64,000 bases of DNA from JBBRHQ01 sp963815645 (GCA_963815645.1 CAWFHL010000001.1:1054001-1118000), one strand, 5' to 3'. Positions 16,241 to 25,735 are shown, counted from the first letter of the stretch. Made by a program: numbers and translations. Notes: generated from the sequence alone by a model not told the origin.

Positions 16241-17485
16241 GTGAACTCCCGGCTTGCACGGGCCCTCGTGACGACCGCGATGCGGCGCATCACCGAGGGG
16301 CGGGTCGACGTCCTCGATGGAGGACGGATGCGCGCCTACGGGCGCCCGGGAGCCGGTCTTCACGCGCAGCTGACCATCGACCATCCGGATGCCTGGAGCG
16401 GGCCGCTGCGGGGCAGCCTCGGGCTCGGCGAGACCTACGTCGAGGGGCTCTGGGAAACCGACGACCTCGTCTCCCTGCTGCGAATCGGGGCCCGCGAGCT
16501 GCGCCGTCTCGAGGGCGCCGTCTCCGCCCTGGACCGGCCCAGGACCTGGGTCCACCGCCTGCGCGGCCTGGTGCCCGAGAACACCCGCAGCGGCGCCAGG
16601 GAGAACATCTCGGCCCACTACGACCTCGGAAACGATCTCTTCTCCGCCTTCCTCGACCCGTCGATGACCTACTCGTGCGCCTTCTTCGCCGACCAGGCCA
16701 CCGGCCTCGAGGAGGCGCAGATCGCCAAGCTCGAACGGATCTGCCAGAAGCTGCGTCTCGGGCCGGGGGATCACCTGCTCGAGATCGGCACCGGCTGGGG
16801 CGGGCTGGCGGTTTACGCCGCCTCGCGCTACGGCTGCCGGGTGACGACGACGACGATCTCCCGCCGCCAGCATGCGCTGGCGGCGGAGCGGGTGCGGGCC
16901 GCCGGCCTCGGGGACCGGGTCACCCTGTTGATGGAGGACTACCGGGACCTGCGCGGCCGCTACGACAAGCTGGTCTCGATCGAGATGATCGAGGCGGTCG
17001 GCTGGCGGTACATGGACCGCTTCTTCGCCCGCTGCAGCGGGCTCCTGGAGCCCGACGGGCTGATGCTGCTGCAGGCGATCGTCGTCGAGGACCGCCTCTA
17101 CGAGGTCGAGAAGGCGGCGAAGAGCTTCACCAACACCCACATCTTCCCCGGCGGCTGCCTGCCGTCCAACGCCCAGATCGCCGACTGCGTGGCCAGGATG
17201 ACCGACCTGCGCGCGGTCTGGATGGAGGACATCACAGACCATTACCCACGCACCCTCGCCGCCTGGCGCGAGCGCTTCCTCGCCGCCTGGGACGAGCTCA
17301 GATCCCGCGGCTATGACGAGCGCTTCCGCCGCCTCTGGACCTTCTACCTGTCGAGCTCGGAAGCGGGTTTCCGCGAGCGGCGGATTGGCGACGTCCAGCT
17401 GCTGTTGGCAAAGCCGCAATGGCGCCAGGAGGGCGCCGGAGTCGAGTCGGGGAGAACGGCCCTCAGGCAGCTCCAGGTCGCCTAG
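16241..17485 (+). CDS. cfa: Cyclopropane-fatty-acyl-phospholipid synthase
   Basis: 414 residues from GTG 16241. An N-terminal lipid-binding region (~1-100) is followed by ENISAHYDLGNDLFSAFLD, SMTYSCAFF, the SAM-binding LEIGTGWGGLAVYAA, and EMIEAVGWRYMDRFF, then HIFPGGCLPS and the C-terminal FYLSSSEAGFRERRIGDVQLLLAKP. All are landmarks of CFA synthases, which transfer a methylene from SAM to double bonds of membrane phospholipid acyl chains. The active-site bicarbonate residues (Cys, His, Glu, Tyr) appear to be kept. Stand-alone gene, divergent from the FAD oxidoreductase. Confidence 0.92.
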   Translation: MNSRLARALVTTAMRRITEGRVDVLDGGRMRAYGRPGAGLHAQLTIDHPDAWSGPLRGSLGLGETYVEGLWETDDLVSLLRIGARELRRLEGAVSALDRPRTWVHRLRGLVPENTRSGARENISAHYDLGNDLFSAFLDPSMTYSCAFFADQATGLEEAQIAKLERICQKLRLGPGDHLLEIGTGWGGLAVYAASRYGCRVTTTTISRRQHALAAERVRAAGLGDRVTLLMEDYRDLRGRYDKLVSIEMIEAVGWRYMDRFFARCSGLLEPDGLMLLQAIVVEDRLYEVEKAAKSFTNTHIFPGGCLPSNAQIADCVARMTDLRAVWMEDITDHYPRTLAAWRERFLAAWDELRSRGYDERFRRLWTFYLSSSEAGFRERRIGDVQLLLAKPQWRQEGAGVESGRTALRQLQVA

Positions 17486-17561
17486 ATGGTTGATTCCGAA
17501 TTGACGTGCACGCGGGGGCAGCGCAGGCCAAGCTGGGCAGCGCCGGTCTGCGCTGTCAGCC

Positions 17562-18371
17562 GTGGGTGCGGCAATAAGGAATCGAGCATCTAGCTTGATC
17601 GCCCATACGAGAACCGGGGAGGGAGAGCCCCTGCTGCTGCTGCACGGGCTCGGCGCGACGGGGGCGATCTGGGAGCCGGTCAGCGGCAGGCTTGCCCAGG
17701 AGCGCGAGGCGATCGCGATCGACCTGCCGGGCTTCGGAGACTCCGTGCCGTTGGCGGACGGAGTGGCGCCGAGCCCGGCCAACCTCGCCGCAGCGATTTC
17801 GCGATTCTGCGAGGGCCTTGGGGTCGGCAGGCCACACGTCGCCGGCAACTCGCTCGGGGCCTGGGTCGGTCTGGAGATGGCCCGGGCGGGAGGGGCTGCT
17901 TCGGTGACGGCGCTCTCGCCCGCCGGGCTCTGGGGCAAGCCGCTGGGACCACGCCGCTACGACAGCCATGGCCTCGCGGTCCGTTTGCGGCCGCTGGTCT
18001 CGCTGATCCTGCGGAGCCGGCGGGGGCGCCGGGCGATGCTGCGAACGACGATGACCAATCCGGACCACGTCCCGGCCCGGGCAGCCCGGGCGATGGTCCT
18101 CGGCTGGGTCGACGCCCCGGGGTACGAGGCGGCCAACCGCGAGATGCGCGCCGACGTCTTCGATCCCGCCGGGTTCCCGCACGACGTCCCGGTGACCCTG
18201 GCCTGGGCGGAGCACGACGGACTCGTCTCGCGGCCGCGGCCGCATCAGTTCCCCCCCGGAGCCCGCTACCTGGTGCTCCCGGGCGTCGGTCACACCCCGA
18301 CCTGGGACGACCCCGGTCTGATCGCCCGCGTCCTGCTCGAGGGGAGCACCGTCGGCGCCGCGGCGCCATAG
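17562..18371 (+). CDS. Alpha/beta-fold hydrolase
   Basis: 269 residues from GTG 17562 (a TTG 11 codons later is also possible). LLLLHGLGATGAIWEPV gives the oxyanion HG motif, AGNSLGAWVGLEMA the nucleophile elbow with Ser, VTLAWAEHDGLVSR the acid and LVLPGVGHTPTWDDP the His. A lid insertion lies at about residues 130-190. Similar to epoxide hydrolase, haloperoxidase and ester-hydrolase relatives; substrate unknown. It is 91 bases upstream of the alcohol dehydrogenase gene. Confidence 0.85.
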   Translation: MGAAIRNRASSLIAHTRTGEGEPLLLLHGLGATGAIWEPVSGRLAQEREAIAIDLPGFGDSVPLADGVAPSPANLAAAISRFCEGLGVGRPHVAGNSLGAWVGLEMARAGGAASVTALSPAGLWGKPLGPRRYDSHGLAVRLRPLVSLILRSRRGRRAMLRTTMTNPDHVPARAARAMVLGWVDAPGYEAANREMRADVFDPAGFPHDVPVTLAWAEHDGLVSRPRPHQFPPGARYLVLPGVGHTPTWDDPGLIARVLLEGSTVGAAAP

Positions 18372-18461
18372 GATCCATCCCCGGGCGACGTGGGGCCTTT
18401 CAGCCGCGCCATGCGCGGTCCAAAGGTCCCACCCGATACGAAAGGCGAACGGAGGTACCGG

Positions 18462-19568
18462 ATGAAGATGCGCGCGGCTGTCTTGGAGGAGTTCGGCGAG
18501 CCCCTCGAGGTGCAGCAGGTCGAGCTGTCCGACCCGAAGCAGGGCGAGGTGCTGGTGCGGCTGACGGCCTGCGGCGTCTGCCACACCGACCTCTACACCG
18601 CCTCTGGCGCCGATCCATCCGGCTATGCGCCGACCGTCCTCGGCCACGAGGGCGCCGGGGTGGTCGAGAAAGTGGGCCAAGGGGTCAGCCTGGTCGCCCC
18701 CGGAGACCATGTCGTCACCCTTTTCTCGCCCCAGTGCGGCGAGTGCGTGCACTGCCGCGACCCCCGCACCAACCTCTGCATGGCGATCCGCGAAGAGCAG
18801 GGCAAGGGCCACCTCCCCGACGGCACCACCCGGCTGAGCCGCGAGAGGGAGGACATCCGTCACTTCATGGGGACCTCGACCTTCGCCGAGTACACGGTGA
18901 TGCCGGAGATCGCCCTTGCCAAGATCGACCCCGAGGCGCCGCTCGAGGGAGCCTGCCTGTTCGCCTGCGGCCTCTCCACCGGCCTCGGCGCGGCGATCAA
19001 CACCGCCAAGGTCAGCGAGGGGTCGGCCTGCGTCGTCTTCGGCGCCGGGATGGTCGGCCTCGGCGCCGTCGCCGGTTGCCGCCTGCAGGGGGCCGAGCGG
19101 ATCATCTGCGTCGATCTCTCCGAGGACCGGCTGCAGCTGGCGCGGGGTCAGGGGGCGACCGAGACGATGCTGGGCGGCGATCACACGGTCGAGCGGATCC
19201 TCGAGCAGACCGACGGCTTCGGCGCCGATTTCACCTTCGAGGCGACCGGCAACGTCGCGGTGATGCGCCAGGCGGTCGAGGCGGCCCGGATGGCCTGGGG
19301 GCTCTGCACCGTCGCCGGGGTCGCCGGCAAGGGAGAGACCCTCGACATCGTCCCCCGCTTCCTGATCACCGGCCGCCGCGTCGCCGGATCGTCGTTCGGC
19401 GGCGTCAAGGGCCGTGAGGGGGTGCCGAAGCTGATCGACCGCTGGCTCGCCGGGGAGATCGATGTCGAGCCATTCATCTCGCATCACCTCACCCTTGACG
19501 AGGTCAACCGCGGCTTCGAGCTGATGGAGGCCCAGGACGGGATCCGCAGCGTCATCCACTACGACTGA
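18462..19568 (+). CDS. Zinc-dependent alcohol dehydrogenase, MscR/Rxyl_3153-like
   Basis: 368 residues; start chosen by GGAGG 7 bases upstream. Catalytic zinc ligands are in CGVCHTD (Cys40) and GHEGAG (His67/Glu68), the structural zinc site is CGECVHCRDPRTNLC, and VVFGAGMVGLGAVAGCRLQGA is the NAD site. It resembles the actinobacterial group that includes mycothiol-dependent formaldehyde dehydrogenase / S-nitrosomycothiol reductase (MscR), and it is followed 13 bases later by a metallo-beta-lactamase hydrolase gene, the same neighbour seen with mscR in mycobacteria. The mycothiol cofactor is inferred from that pairing, not from sequence. Confidence 0.87.
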   Translation: MKMRAAVLEEFGEPLEVQQVELSDPKQGEVLVRLTACGVCHTDLYTASGADPSGYAPTVLGHEGAGVVEKVGQGVSLVAPGDHVVTLFSPQCGECVHCRDPRTNLCMAIREEQGKGHLPDGTTRLSREREDIRHFMGTSTFAEYTVMPEIALAKIDPEAPLEGACLFACGLSTGLGAAINTAKVSEGSACVVFGAGMVGLGAVAGCRLQGAERIICVDLSEDRLQLARGQGATETMLGGDHTVERILEQTDGFGADFTFEATGNVAVMRQAVEAARMAWGLCTVAGVAGKGETLDIVPRFLITGRRVAGSSFGGVKGREGVPKLIDRWLAGEIDVEPFISHHLTLDEVNRGFELMEAQDGIRSVIHYD

Positions 19569-19580
19569 GAGGACCGAGAA

Positions 19581-20327
19581 GTGATCCTGCAGCGCACCGA
19601 AAACCCACAGTGGCTATCCAACGCCTACCTGGTCATTGACGAGCCCGGCGGCAAGGGCGTCCTGATCGACGGCAACGGGGTGCTCGAGCCGCTGCTCGAG
19701 CGGGCCGAGCGCGAGGGCACCGAGGTCACCCACATCCTCCTCACCCACTCGCACGCCGACCATCTCGAGGGGATCGCCGAGGCTCGCGAGCGGCTCGGCA
19801 ATCCGGCCCTGGTCGCCCACCCGGCGGTCGCCGAAGAGATCGCCGACGAGGTCACGGAGACGATCGAAGGAGGCGGGAAGCTGAGCACCGGGGATCTCGA
19901 GATCGAGGCGATCGACACCCCGGGACACGCCGCCGGGCACCTCGCCTACCTGATCGACGGCACCGACGTGATCACCGCCGACGTCCTCTTCAAGGGGACG
20001 GTCGGCGGCACCAAGGCGCCGGGCGCCAGCGGCTTCGACGACCTGCGCTCTTCGGTGATGGAGAAGTTGATGAAGCTGCCGCCGAGGACCCGCGTCCATC
20101 CCGGCCACCGGGAGCCGACCACGATCGCCGAGGAGTGGGAGTCGAACCCGTTCATCCGCGTCTGGCGCGGCCTCGATTCCGAGGGCGACGAGCAGGTGCG
20201 GGTCTGGGAGCAGGACGCGACGATGAAGCTCTGGGCGCCCGACTACGACGGTGGCAACAAGGCCTGGGTCGTTTTCGCCGAGAGCGGCGAGGAGGCGATC
20301 GTCGGCGGCTCCCAGGTGGAGCGCTAG
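19581..20327 (+). CDS. Metallo-beta-lactamase-fold hydrolase
   Basis: 248 residues from a GTG 13 bases after the dehydrogenase stop. The metal motif THSHADHLEG is at residue ~55, with HPAV, a second His in DTPGHAAGH and Asp in ITADVLFKGT, and HPGHREPT near the C-terminus, as in glyoxalase II-like hydrolases with two metals. Paired with the MscR-like dehydrogenase it probably hydrolyses the thiol ester made by the latter (inference). The stop overlaps the convergent esterase stop (shared CTAG). Confidence 0.87.
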   Translation: MILQRTENPQWLSNAYLVIDEPGGKGVLIDGNGVLEPLLERAEREGTEVTHILLTHSHADHLEGIAEARERLGNPALVAHPAVAEEIADEVTETIEGGGKLSTGDLEIEAIDTPGHAAGHLAYLIDGTDVITADVLFKGTVGGTKAPGASGFDDLRSSVMEKLMKLPPRTRVHPGHREPTTIAEEWESNPFIRVWRGLDSEGDEQVRVWEQDATMKLWAPDYDGGNKAWVVFAESGEEAIVGGSQVER

Positions 20328-21631
20328 CGCCTCAACGGCGCGGTGCGGCGGAAATCGACCGCCGTGTGAAAGACGCGGGTGCTCGCCCCCGCGGTGTACT
20401 GCTGAGCGGTGTTCGAGGGCCCCAGCGGCACCCGCAGCCTGATCCGGCCGCGCCGGTCGGCGCCGACGATCCGCTGCTCGTCGGCACCCGCCGAGTCGAC
20501 CTTCACCAGGTAGGTGGCGCCCGGAGCGAGCACTGGTGCCGTCCTCACCCGGGCGCTGCCGCTGCCGCTGAGCCGGAAGCCGTGACGCCCCGCACCGGCG
20601 AGGCGGCTGAACTCGAGCGCCCTGCGGCCGATCCGCACCCGCCAGCCGAAGACCGAATATCGCCGGTCGATCGAGCGGTAGGTGACCTTCGCGGGAGCCG
20701 GATCGGGGCTTGCAAAGACCCGCATCAGGTGGGGCAGGGTGCGCTTCAGGTCGCGCTGCCAGTAGGGCCAGGTGTGCCCGCCCGGTCCATAGTTGTCCCA
20801 GATGTTCGGGATCCCGAGGCGGTCCAGCCTGCGGTGCAGGCTGAGGCTCATCGCGTAGGTGGCCTTCTCGATCACGTCGCCGCCGCCGAAGGGGCCGCCG
20901 GGCTCGCCGTTGCCACTCCGGATCGTCAGGTCCACCGGCCGCAGGTTCTCGGCCAGGTCCCAGGGGTTGTGTCCCCTCCAGCGGATCTCCTGCGAATTCC
21001 GCGGCCCGTAGACCGCTTCCGGGGTGATCGCGATGTCGAGCGGGTTGTTGATTTCCAACGCCCCCGAGAAGCTGGCGGCGGCGGCGAAGTCGTCGGGATG
21101 GCGCGCCGCGTAGTGCATCGCGCCGTAACCGCCCATCGAGAGCCCCGCGATCGCCCGGCCGCTCCTCGAAGCGACTGTCCGGTAGCGAGAGTCGATGAAC
21201 CCGATCAGCTGGCCGACGTGGTAGCTCTCCCACTCCGGGGGCCCGAAGCTGCCGCCGTTGAACCAGTTGACGTAGCCGCCGTTGGGGCCGCTGTCCGGCA
21301 TCACGACGATCAGCGGCCGCCCCGCCGTGAGCTCCTCCGCCTCGCCCTTCTCGGTCCAGCCGCGGTAGTCGTCGATCGCGCCATGCAGCAGGTAGAGCAC
21401 CGGATAGCGCCTGCGCGAGTCGGCGTAGCCGTCCGGCAGCAGGACGCGGACCCCGGTGTCGGAGCCGAGGCGGTCGCTGTGCAGGGTGAGCTCGCGCAGC
21501 CGCTGGTCGATCCGCTTCGAGGAGGCCAGCTTCAGCCCGGTGACTCCCGTCCCCGCCGCGGGGGCCGCAGGGCACAGCCATAGGCCTGCTAGCAGCACCC
21601 CGAAGGCGATCAGGCCGCGAACCCGGATCAC
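20324..21631 (-). CDS. Exported alpha/beta-hydrolase esterase (esterase D / antigen 85-like)
   Basis: 435 residues from GTG 21631, which overlaps the upstream stop as GTGA; a GTG three codons earlier is the alternative. Signal peptide near residues 5-28. The esterase domain has VLLPDGYADSRRRYPVLYLLHGAIDDY, IAGLSMGGYGAMHYAA (Ser nucleophile in GLSMGG) and GPGGHTWPYWQRDL (His). About 120 C-terminal residues form a further beta-rich domain with no assignment. Probably secreted or cell-wall bound; mycolyl transfer is unlikely because mycolate genes are not seen. Convergent with the metallo-hydrolase. Confidence 0.8.
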   Translation of the reverse strand: MIRVRGLIAFGVLLAGLWLCPAAPAAGTGVTGLKLASSKRIDQRLRELTLHSDRLGSDTGVRVLLPDGYADSRRRYPVLYLLHGAIDDYRGWTEKGEAEELTAGRPLIVVMPDSGPNGGYVNWFNGGSFGPPEWESYHVGQLIGFIDSRYRTVASRSGRAIAGLSMGGYGAMHYAARHPDDFAAAASFSGALEINNPLDIAITPEAVYGPRNSQEIRWRGHNPWDLAENLRPVDLTIRSGNGEPGGPFGGGDVIEKATYAMSLSLHRRLDRLGIPNIWDNYGPGGHTWPYWQRDLKRTLPHLMRVFASPDPAPAKVTYRSIDRRYSVFGWRVRIGRRALEFSRLAGAGRHGFRLSGSGSARVRTAPVLAPGATYLVKVDSAGADEQRIVGADRRGRIRLRVPLGPSNTAQQYTAGASTRVFHTAVDFRRTAPLRR

Positions 21632-22110
21632 GGCTCGCACGTCGGAGCCCCGTCGCGGCGCTGGCGACGGTATTCGGTGACCTCTCCGGCGATCGCCTGC
21701 GGGGCCATCCGCTCCAGCTTCATCGTCAGGTCGGTGAAGGCCAGCGACTGCGCCCGCATCCGCCCGAAATCGATCGACCGCAGCCCGAACACCGGGTCAT
21801 AGAGCCCGGCGGGAGCGGAGATCGTCGCCACGGTGGGCAGCCGGCGCTCGTTGTAGGGGGTTCCCTCCCCTCCGAAGCTGCAGTGCGGAGGGACCCGTCC
21901 CGGAACCGTCCCGTCGGCGCCGTCGAGGATGAAGCTCCGGGTCAGGTTGTGACGGAGGATCTGGCGCTGCACGGCGGCCGAGCGCAGTTTCGGGGCCGAG
22001 GCGAAATCGCCGGGTGGCGCCTGCGCCGTGCAGGGGCGGCGGCGGCGCTGGCCGGCAGCAGCGCCACGGCGAGCAGCGTCGCGAGCACAGCAACCGATGA
22101 TCTCGCTCAC
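21628..22110 (-). pseudogene. Exported hypothetical protein, frameshift between signal peptide and body
   Basis: From GTG 22110 (ribosome site GGAAAGGGG just upstream) the start reads MSEIIG; a clear hydrophobic export segment, SVAVLATLLAVALLPASA, lies in another frame at about 22045-22100, while the mature part (ILRHNLTRSFILDGADG, later YDPVFGLRSIDFGRMRA) is in the first frame up to 21628. One or two indels in the GC-rich run near 22000-22095 would give one ~155-residue exported protein. The body has two Cys and no recognised family. Its stop overlaps the esterase start. Confidence 0.45.
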
Positions 22111-22164
22111 ACGCCCCTTTCCTTTCCTGCTCGCTTCCGTGCCGCGCTTAATATAGGCGGGACG

Positions 22165-24804
22165 ATGCTGAGGGGGCTGCGAACGTGGCGGGCTGGCGCG
22201 CTCGCCGGGGTGCTGGCGGCGCTCGCCATGCCGTCGCCGGCCGACGCGGCTGGACTCTCCGCGAAGCCCTCGAGGGTGGACGTGTCCTCGCGGCGGGGGA
22301 GCGGCGCCTTCGGGAGGTGGACGGTGGACCGCTTCGGCCTCCCCTCCTACCGATACGCGATCGACGAGGAGACCGATCCCGATGCCGCCCAGCCGGAGCT
22401 CGCCGGCAGCACGGACGCCTGGCATCAGCTCGGCAACGACCACATCGTCGCCGACGCCTTCAATCACGGCTACATCCAGCTCTGGAGCCAGGATCGTCGC
22501 TACCAGTGGACCAACCTCTATCAGCCGGCGGCCGACCATTTCTCCGGTGGCTTCGGCTACCTACACCTCGGGCACCAGACGATCAGCACGATGTATGACG
22601 ACCGGCCGCGGGGGGCTCGGACCGGCCGCTGGTTCGGGGTCGGCTATCTGCGCCGGCTGACCAGGGCATCCGGGGTCGAGGTGTCCGAGCGTGTCTATGC
22701 CCCCTTTGGCGACGCCCCGATGCTGCTCCACGACGTCGCGATCACCAACCGTTCCGCGAGGACCCGCCGCGCCTCCTGGTTCGAGCTGTGGGACGTCAAT
22801 CCCTACGACCAGAACGCCGCCCGCCAGATCGGCCTCTCCCGCCCGGTTGCCGCCCAGAGGGGACGGCTGCTACGGGTCCGCCAGCTGCCCGAAGGCCGCG
22901 ATCGGCGACCCCTCTCGATCTACGCCGTGGCGCTGAGGGGGCAGGTCGCAGGCCACACGACCAGCGCCGAGTCGTTCTTCGGCGACGGGGGACGGCGCCG
23001 GCCCGATTCGGTTCGGGCCGACCGGCTCGACGGCCGCCTCGCTCCGGCGGTTGCGCCCGGGGACACCGGCAACACGCTGTTTGCCTTCCGGGCGCCGCTT
23101 CTGCTGCGGCCGGGACAGACGGTGCGCCTGCGCTATGCCTACGGCGCCGCGCACGCCGGGGCCGTCCCAGCGCTCCTCGCGAGGGCTCGCGGTGATCGCA
23201 CTCCATTCGCCCGCAGCGAGCGGCGCTGGGCCGGGTGGGTCCCACAGATACGGATCGGCAGGGGCAGGAGTTGGCTGTCGCGCGAGCTCCAGTGGGACGC
23301 CTACACGCTTCGCTCGGGCTCGACCTACGAGGAGTGCCAGAGCGCCCAGATGATCTCCCAGGGCGGTTACTACCAGTACGACTTCGGGCTCCAGGAAGCC
23401 TACCGCGACCCCCTCCAGCACATGCTGCCTCTTGTCTATGCTGACCCGCCCCTGGCGCTCGACGTGATCCGGGCCTCGGCCCGGCAGCAGATCCCAGGCG
23501 ATTTCACCCCCTACGGGCAGGGGCCGTTCTGCCAGGGAGTCCCTCTGCTCGGCACCTCCGGCGACCTCGACCTCTGGCTGTTGCTCTCGGCCAGCGAGTA
23601 CGGCCTCGCTACCCGCGACCTGCAGGCCTTCGCCGAGCGATTGCCCTTCGCGGGCGGCGGCTCGGCGACGCTCTGGCGACATCTGAAGGTCGCCTTCGCC
23701 CACCAGGAGAGCCTGCTCGGGCCCCACGGCGGTTACCTGACCGGCGCCAACGGCGACTGGTCGGACTTCTCCACAACCTTCCTGAAGATGAACGAGTCCA
23801 TCCTGGTGACGGCGCAGACCGCCTACGTCTATCCCCGACTCGCCGAGCTGGCCGAGGCGCGCGGCGACCGGGCCTTCGCCGCGCGCCTGCGCGCGGCGGG
23901 CGCCCGTGACCTCGCCACGATCCGATCAGAGTGGACCGGCCACTGGTACTCGCGCGGCTACGGCAGCGCCGGGCGGATCGGGGTCGGCGTGATCTTCGGC
24001 GAGCCACAGCCCTGGGCAGTGCTGGCGGGAGCGCCGAGCCCGGCGCAGGCGAGAACCCTGGTTGCGAACATCCGTCGCTTCCTCACCGGGATCGGAGCAC
24101 CCCCCGAGGTCAACGGTCCCGCCAGGATCGGCTCCTCGCAATCGCCGGCGCGCAACGATCCCGACGTCACGGAGCGATCCGAGCCCCCCGCCGCAGTCGG
24201 CACCAACAACGCGGTCTTCGTGGGCGGCGTCTGGTACGCGGTCAACGGCTGGCTGACCTGGGCCCTCGGCAGCCTGGACGGCACCGTTCCCAACGCCACC
24301 CGGTACGCCCTCGACGAACTCGAGCGCAACACGCTGACCGCCCACGCCACCGCCTTCCCCCATCACTGGGACGGGATCATCTCCGTTGACGACGTCTGCC
24401 GCTCCTTCTACTCGGCCGACCCCGAGATCTGCGGGGTCGGCCTGACGACGGGCTACGCGGGGCAGGTGATGCACCAGCCCGCCTGGAGCCTGTTCGACGC
24501 GATCCGGTTGGCTGGGATCGAGCCGACCCGCCGCGGTTACCGGATCGACCCCCATCTGCCCGTCGCGAGCTTCGAGCTGGGCCTACCCCGGGTCGGTGTA
24601 GCCCGAGATCGCCATCGGCTTCGCGGCTACGTCGAGCCGGCCCGCACTTCGAAGCTGACGATGGAGGTGACCGTGCCCGGGGCTGTGCGCGATCTGCGCG
24701 TAGGGGCGCGCAGGCGCGATTACCGGCGCTCCGGCGACGTCATCCGCTTCTCGATGCGCGCCCCGGCCGGGCAGCCGACCGACTGGGAGGTGTCATTGCG
24801 GTGA
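22165..24804 (+). CDS. Exported GH94-like glycosidase/phosphorylase (six-hairpin fold)
   Basis: 879 residues with a signal peptide (MLRGLRTWRAGALAGVLAAL, cleavage near residue 28). The N-terminal ~330 residues resemble the GH94 beta-sandwich (FNHGYIQLWSQDRRYQW, HQTISTMY, SERVYAPFGDAPMLLHDVAITN). The helical domain has TYEECQSAQMISQGGYYQYDFGLQEAYRD, TGANGDWSDFSTT (the GDW-x-D site; Asp is the general acid in GH94), NNAVFVGGVWYAVNGWLTWAL and a C-terminal sandwich. Cytoplasmic GH94 enzymes are phosphorylases; an exported one may be a hydrolase instead. It is divergent from the exported esterase cluster. Confidence 0.78.
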   Translation: MLRGLRTWRAGALAGVLAALAMPSPADAAGLSAKPSRVDVSSRRGSGAFGRWTVDRFGLPSYRYAIDEETDPDAAQPELAGSTDAWHQLGNDHIVADAFNHGYIQLWSQDRRYQWTNLYQPAADHFSGGFGYLHLGHQTISTMYDDRPRGARTGRWFGVGYLRRLTRASGVEVSERVYAPFGDAPMLLHDVAITNRSARTRRASWFELWDVNPYDQNAARQIGLSRPVAAQRGRLLRVRQLPEGRDRRPLSIYAVALRGQVAGHTTSAESFFGDGGRRRPDSVRADRLDGRLAPAVAPGDTGNTLFAFRAPLLLRPGQTVRLRYAYGAAHAGAVPALLARARGDRTPFARSERRWAGWVPQIRIGRGRSWLSRELQWDAYTLRSGSTYEECQSAQMISQGGYYQYDFGLQEAYRDPLQHMLPLVYADPPLALDVIRASARQQIPGDFTPYGQGPFCQGVPLLGTSGDLDLWLLLSASEYGLATRDLQAFAERLPFAGGGSATLWRHLKVAFAHQESLLGPHGGYLTGANGDWSDFSTTFLKMNESILVTAQTAYVYPRLAELAEARGDRAFAARLRAAGARDLATIRSEWTGHWYSRGYGSAGRIGVGVIFGEPQPWAVLAGAPSPAQARTLVANIRRFLTGIGAPPEVNGPARIGSSQSPARNDPDVTERSEPPAAVGTNNAVFVGGVWYAVNGWLTWALGSLDGTVPNATRYALDELERNTLTAHATAFPHHWDGIISVDDVCRSFYSADPEICGVGLTTGYAGQVMHQPAWSLFDAIRLAGIEPTRRGYRIDPHLPVASFELGLPRVGVARDRHRLRGYVEPARTSKLTMEVTVPGAVRDLRVGARRRDYRRSGDVIRFSMRAPAGQPTDWEVSLR

Positions 24805-24904
24805 CCGGGGCGTCCGACCGGCGCCCGGCCATGCAGAAGCTTCGTCGAGGGCGCGATCAACGCGCTGCTCGTCTCCACCCGACCTCTGAGAAGGCCCGGG
24901 ACGC

Positions 24905-24935
24905 GAAGGAGCCCCCTCGGAAAGGGGGCTCCTTC
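24905..24935. terminator. Strong bidirectional hairpin terminator
   Basis: GAAGGAGCCCCCT (24905-24917), a 5-base loop, then AGGGGGCTCCTTC (24923-24935): a perfect 13-bp stem with A/T-flanked ends. It lies between the stop of the GH94-like gene (24804) and the convergent exported-protein stop (24958), so it can end both transcripts. Confidence 0.8.
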
Positions 24936-24957
24936 AATGCACCGTGTCAGGCATCGG

Positions 24958-25593
24958 CTACTTGATGACCGCTTCCATCAGGGTCCAGCAGCCATCCGTC
25001 GACTTGGCGGGGGTGAAGCCACCACCGGCCAGCAACGGAGCCTGGTAGATGAGCGTGTTGTCTCCGCCGGAGCTGCAGCGGACCATGCTCGTGTACTTGG
25101 TCCTCATCGCCAGGTACTCGCCCTTGTGGACCGGGACGTTGACCTTGAACGACTCGACGTTGTAGTGGTCGGAGTCCCAGTTCTGCTGACTCTGCCCCTG
25201 GTAGTGGATCACCGGGCCGTTGCGCAGGACCTTCGCCTTGTTGGTGTCGTTCAGGGTCGAGCGCTTCACCTTGGCGATCTGCAGCCGGAACGAGCCCGGG
25301 CCGCCGGCGACCAGCCGGATCCTGCGGATCGTGCCGTTCTTCGGGGCGCGCTCACCGCCGTCAGGCCGGTAGTAGGCCTCGTTCTCGACCATCGTGCAGG
25401 AACGCCCCGGGTCCTGATGGGTGCAGGGGTGGCGAGGCAGCGAGTTCGAGGGCTGCACCGTCGGGTCGAGCTTGGCGCCGAACTTGGTCGCCGCACCTGC
25501 GTTCGCCGTCGGGATCGCCGCAAGCGCCGTGGCCGCGAGGGCGGTGGCGATCGCTGTGCGGGTGAAGCGGCGGGTCTTGCTCTGGTTGTTCAT
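24958..25593 (-). CDS. Exported hypothetical protein (lineage-type)
   Basis: 211 residues with a Sec signal (RRFTRTAIATALAATALAAIP, cleavage after ANA near residue 32). Ribosome site AAGGAGACAC precedes the ATG. The mature part has four Cys (CTHQDPGRSC, MVRCSS, DGCWTL) and a beta-rich pattern (TIRRIRLVAGGPGSFRLQIAKV, GPVIHYQGQS, VHKGEYLAMRTKY), which suggests a disulphide-stabilised jelly-roll. I do not recognise a named family. Monocistronic, ended by the 24905 hairpin. Confidence 0.75.
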   Translation of the reverse strand: MNNQSKTRRFTRTAIATALAATALAAIPTANAGAATKFGAKLDPTVQPSNSLPRHPCTHQDPGRSCTMVENEAYYRPDGGERAPKNGTIRRIRLVAGGPGSFRLQIAKVKRSTLNDTNKAKVLRNGPVIHYQGQSQQNWDSDHYNVESFKVNVPVHKGEYLAMRTKYTSMVRCSSGGDNTLIYQAPLLAGGGFTPAKSTDGCWTLMEAVIK

Positions 25594-25735
25594 CTCGTGT
25601 CTCCTTGGCTGTTGCTTGCTTGGTTGGCGTTGCCGGGCAAGCTTCGGCCAGGAGGCGAGGCGCTCCCAGGGGGCCTAGGGCGGAACCGGGGCGCCCGCGG
25701 GGGTGGTCGGAGCCACCCCTTGGTGGAGCCGCTCG

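Noticed and set aside
16130..17938. Upstream minus-strand extension of the CrtI-like gene across the CFA synthase and hydrolase genes
   Set aside because: The protein fold starts at 16129 with the FAD site; the extension is low-complexity and antisense to two real enzymes.
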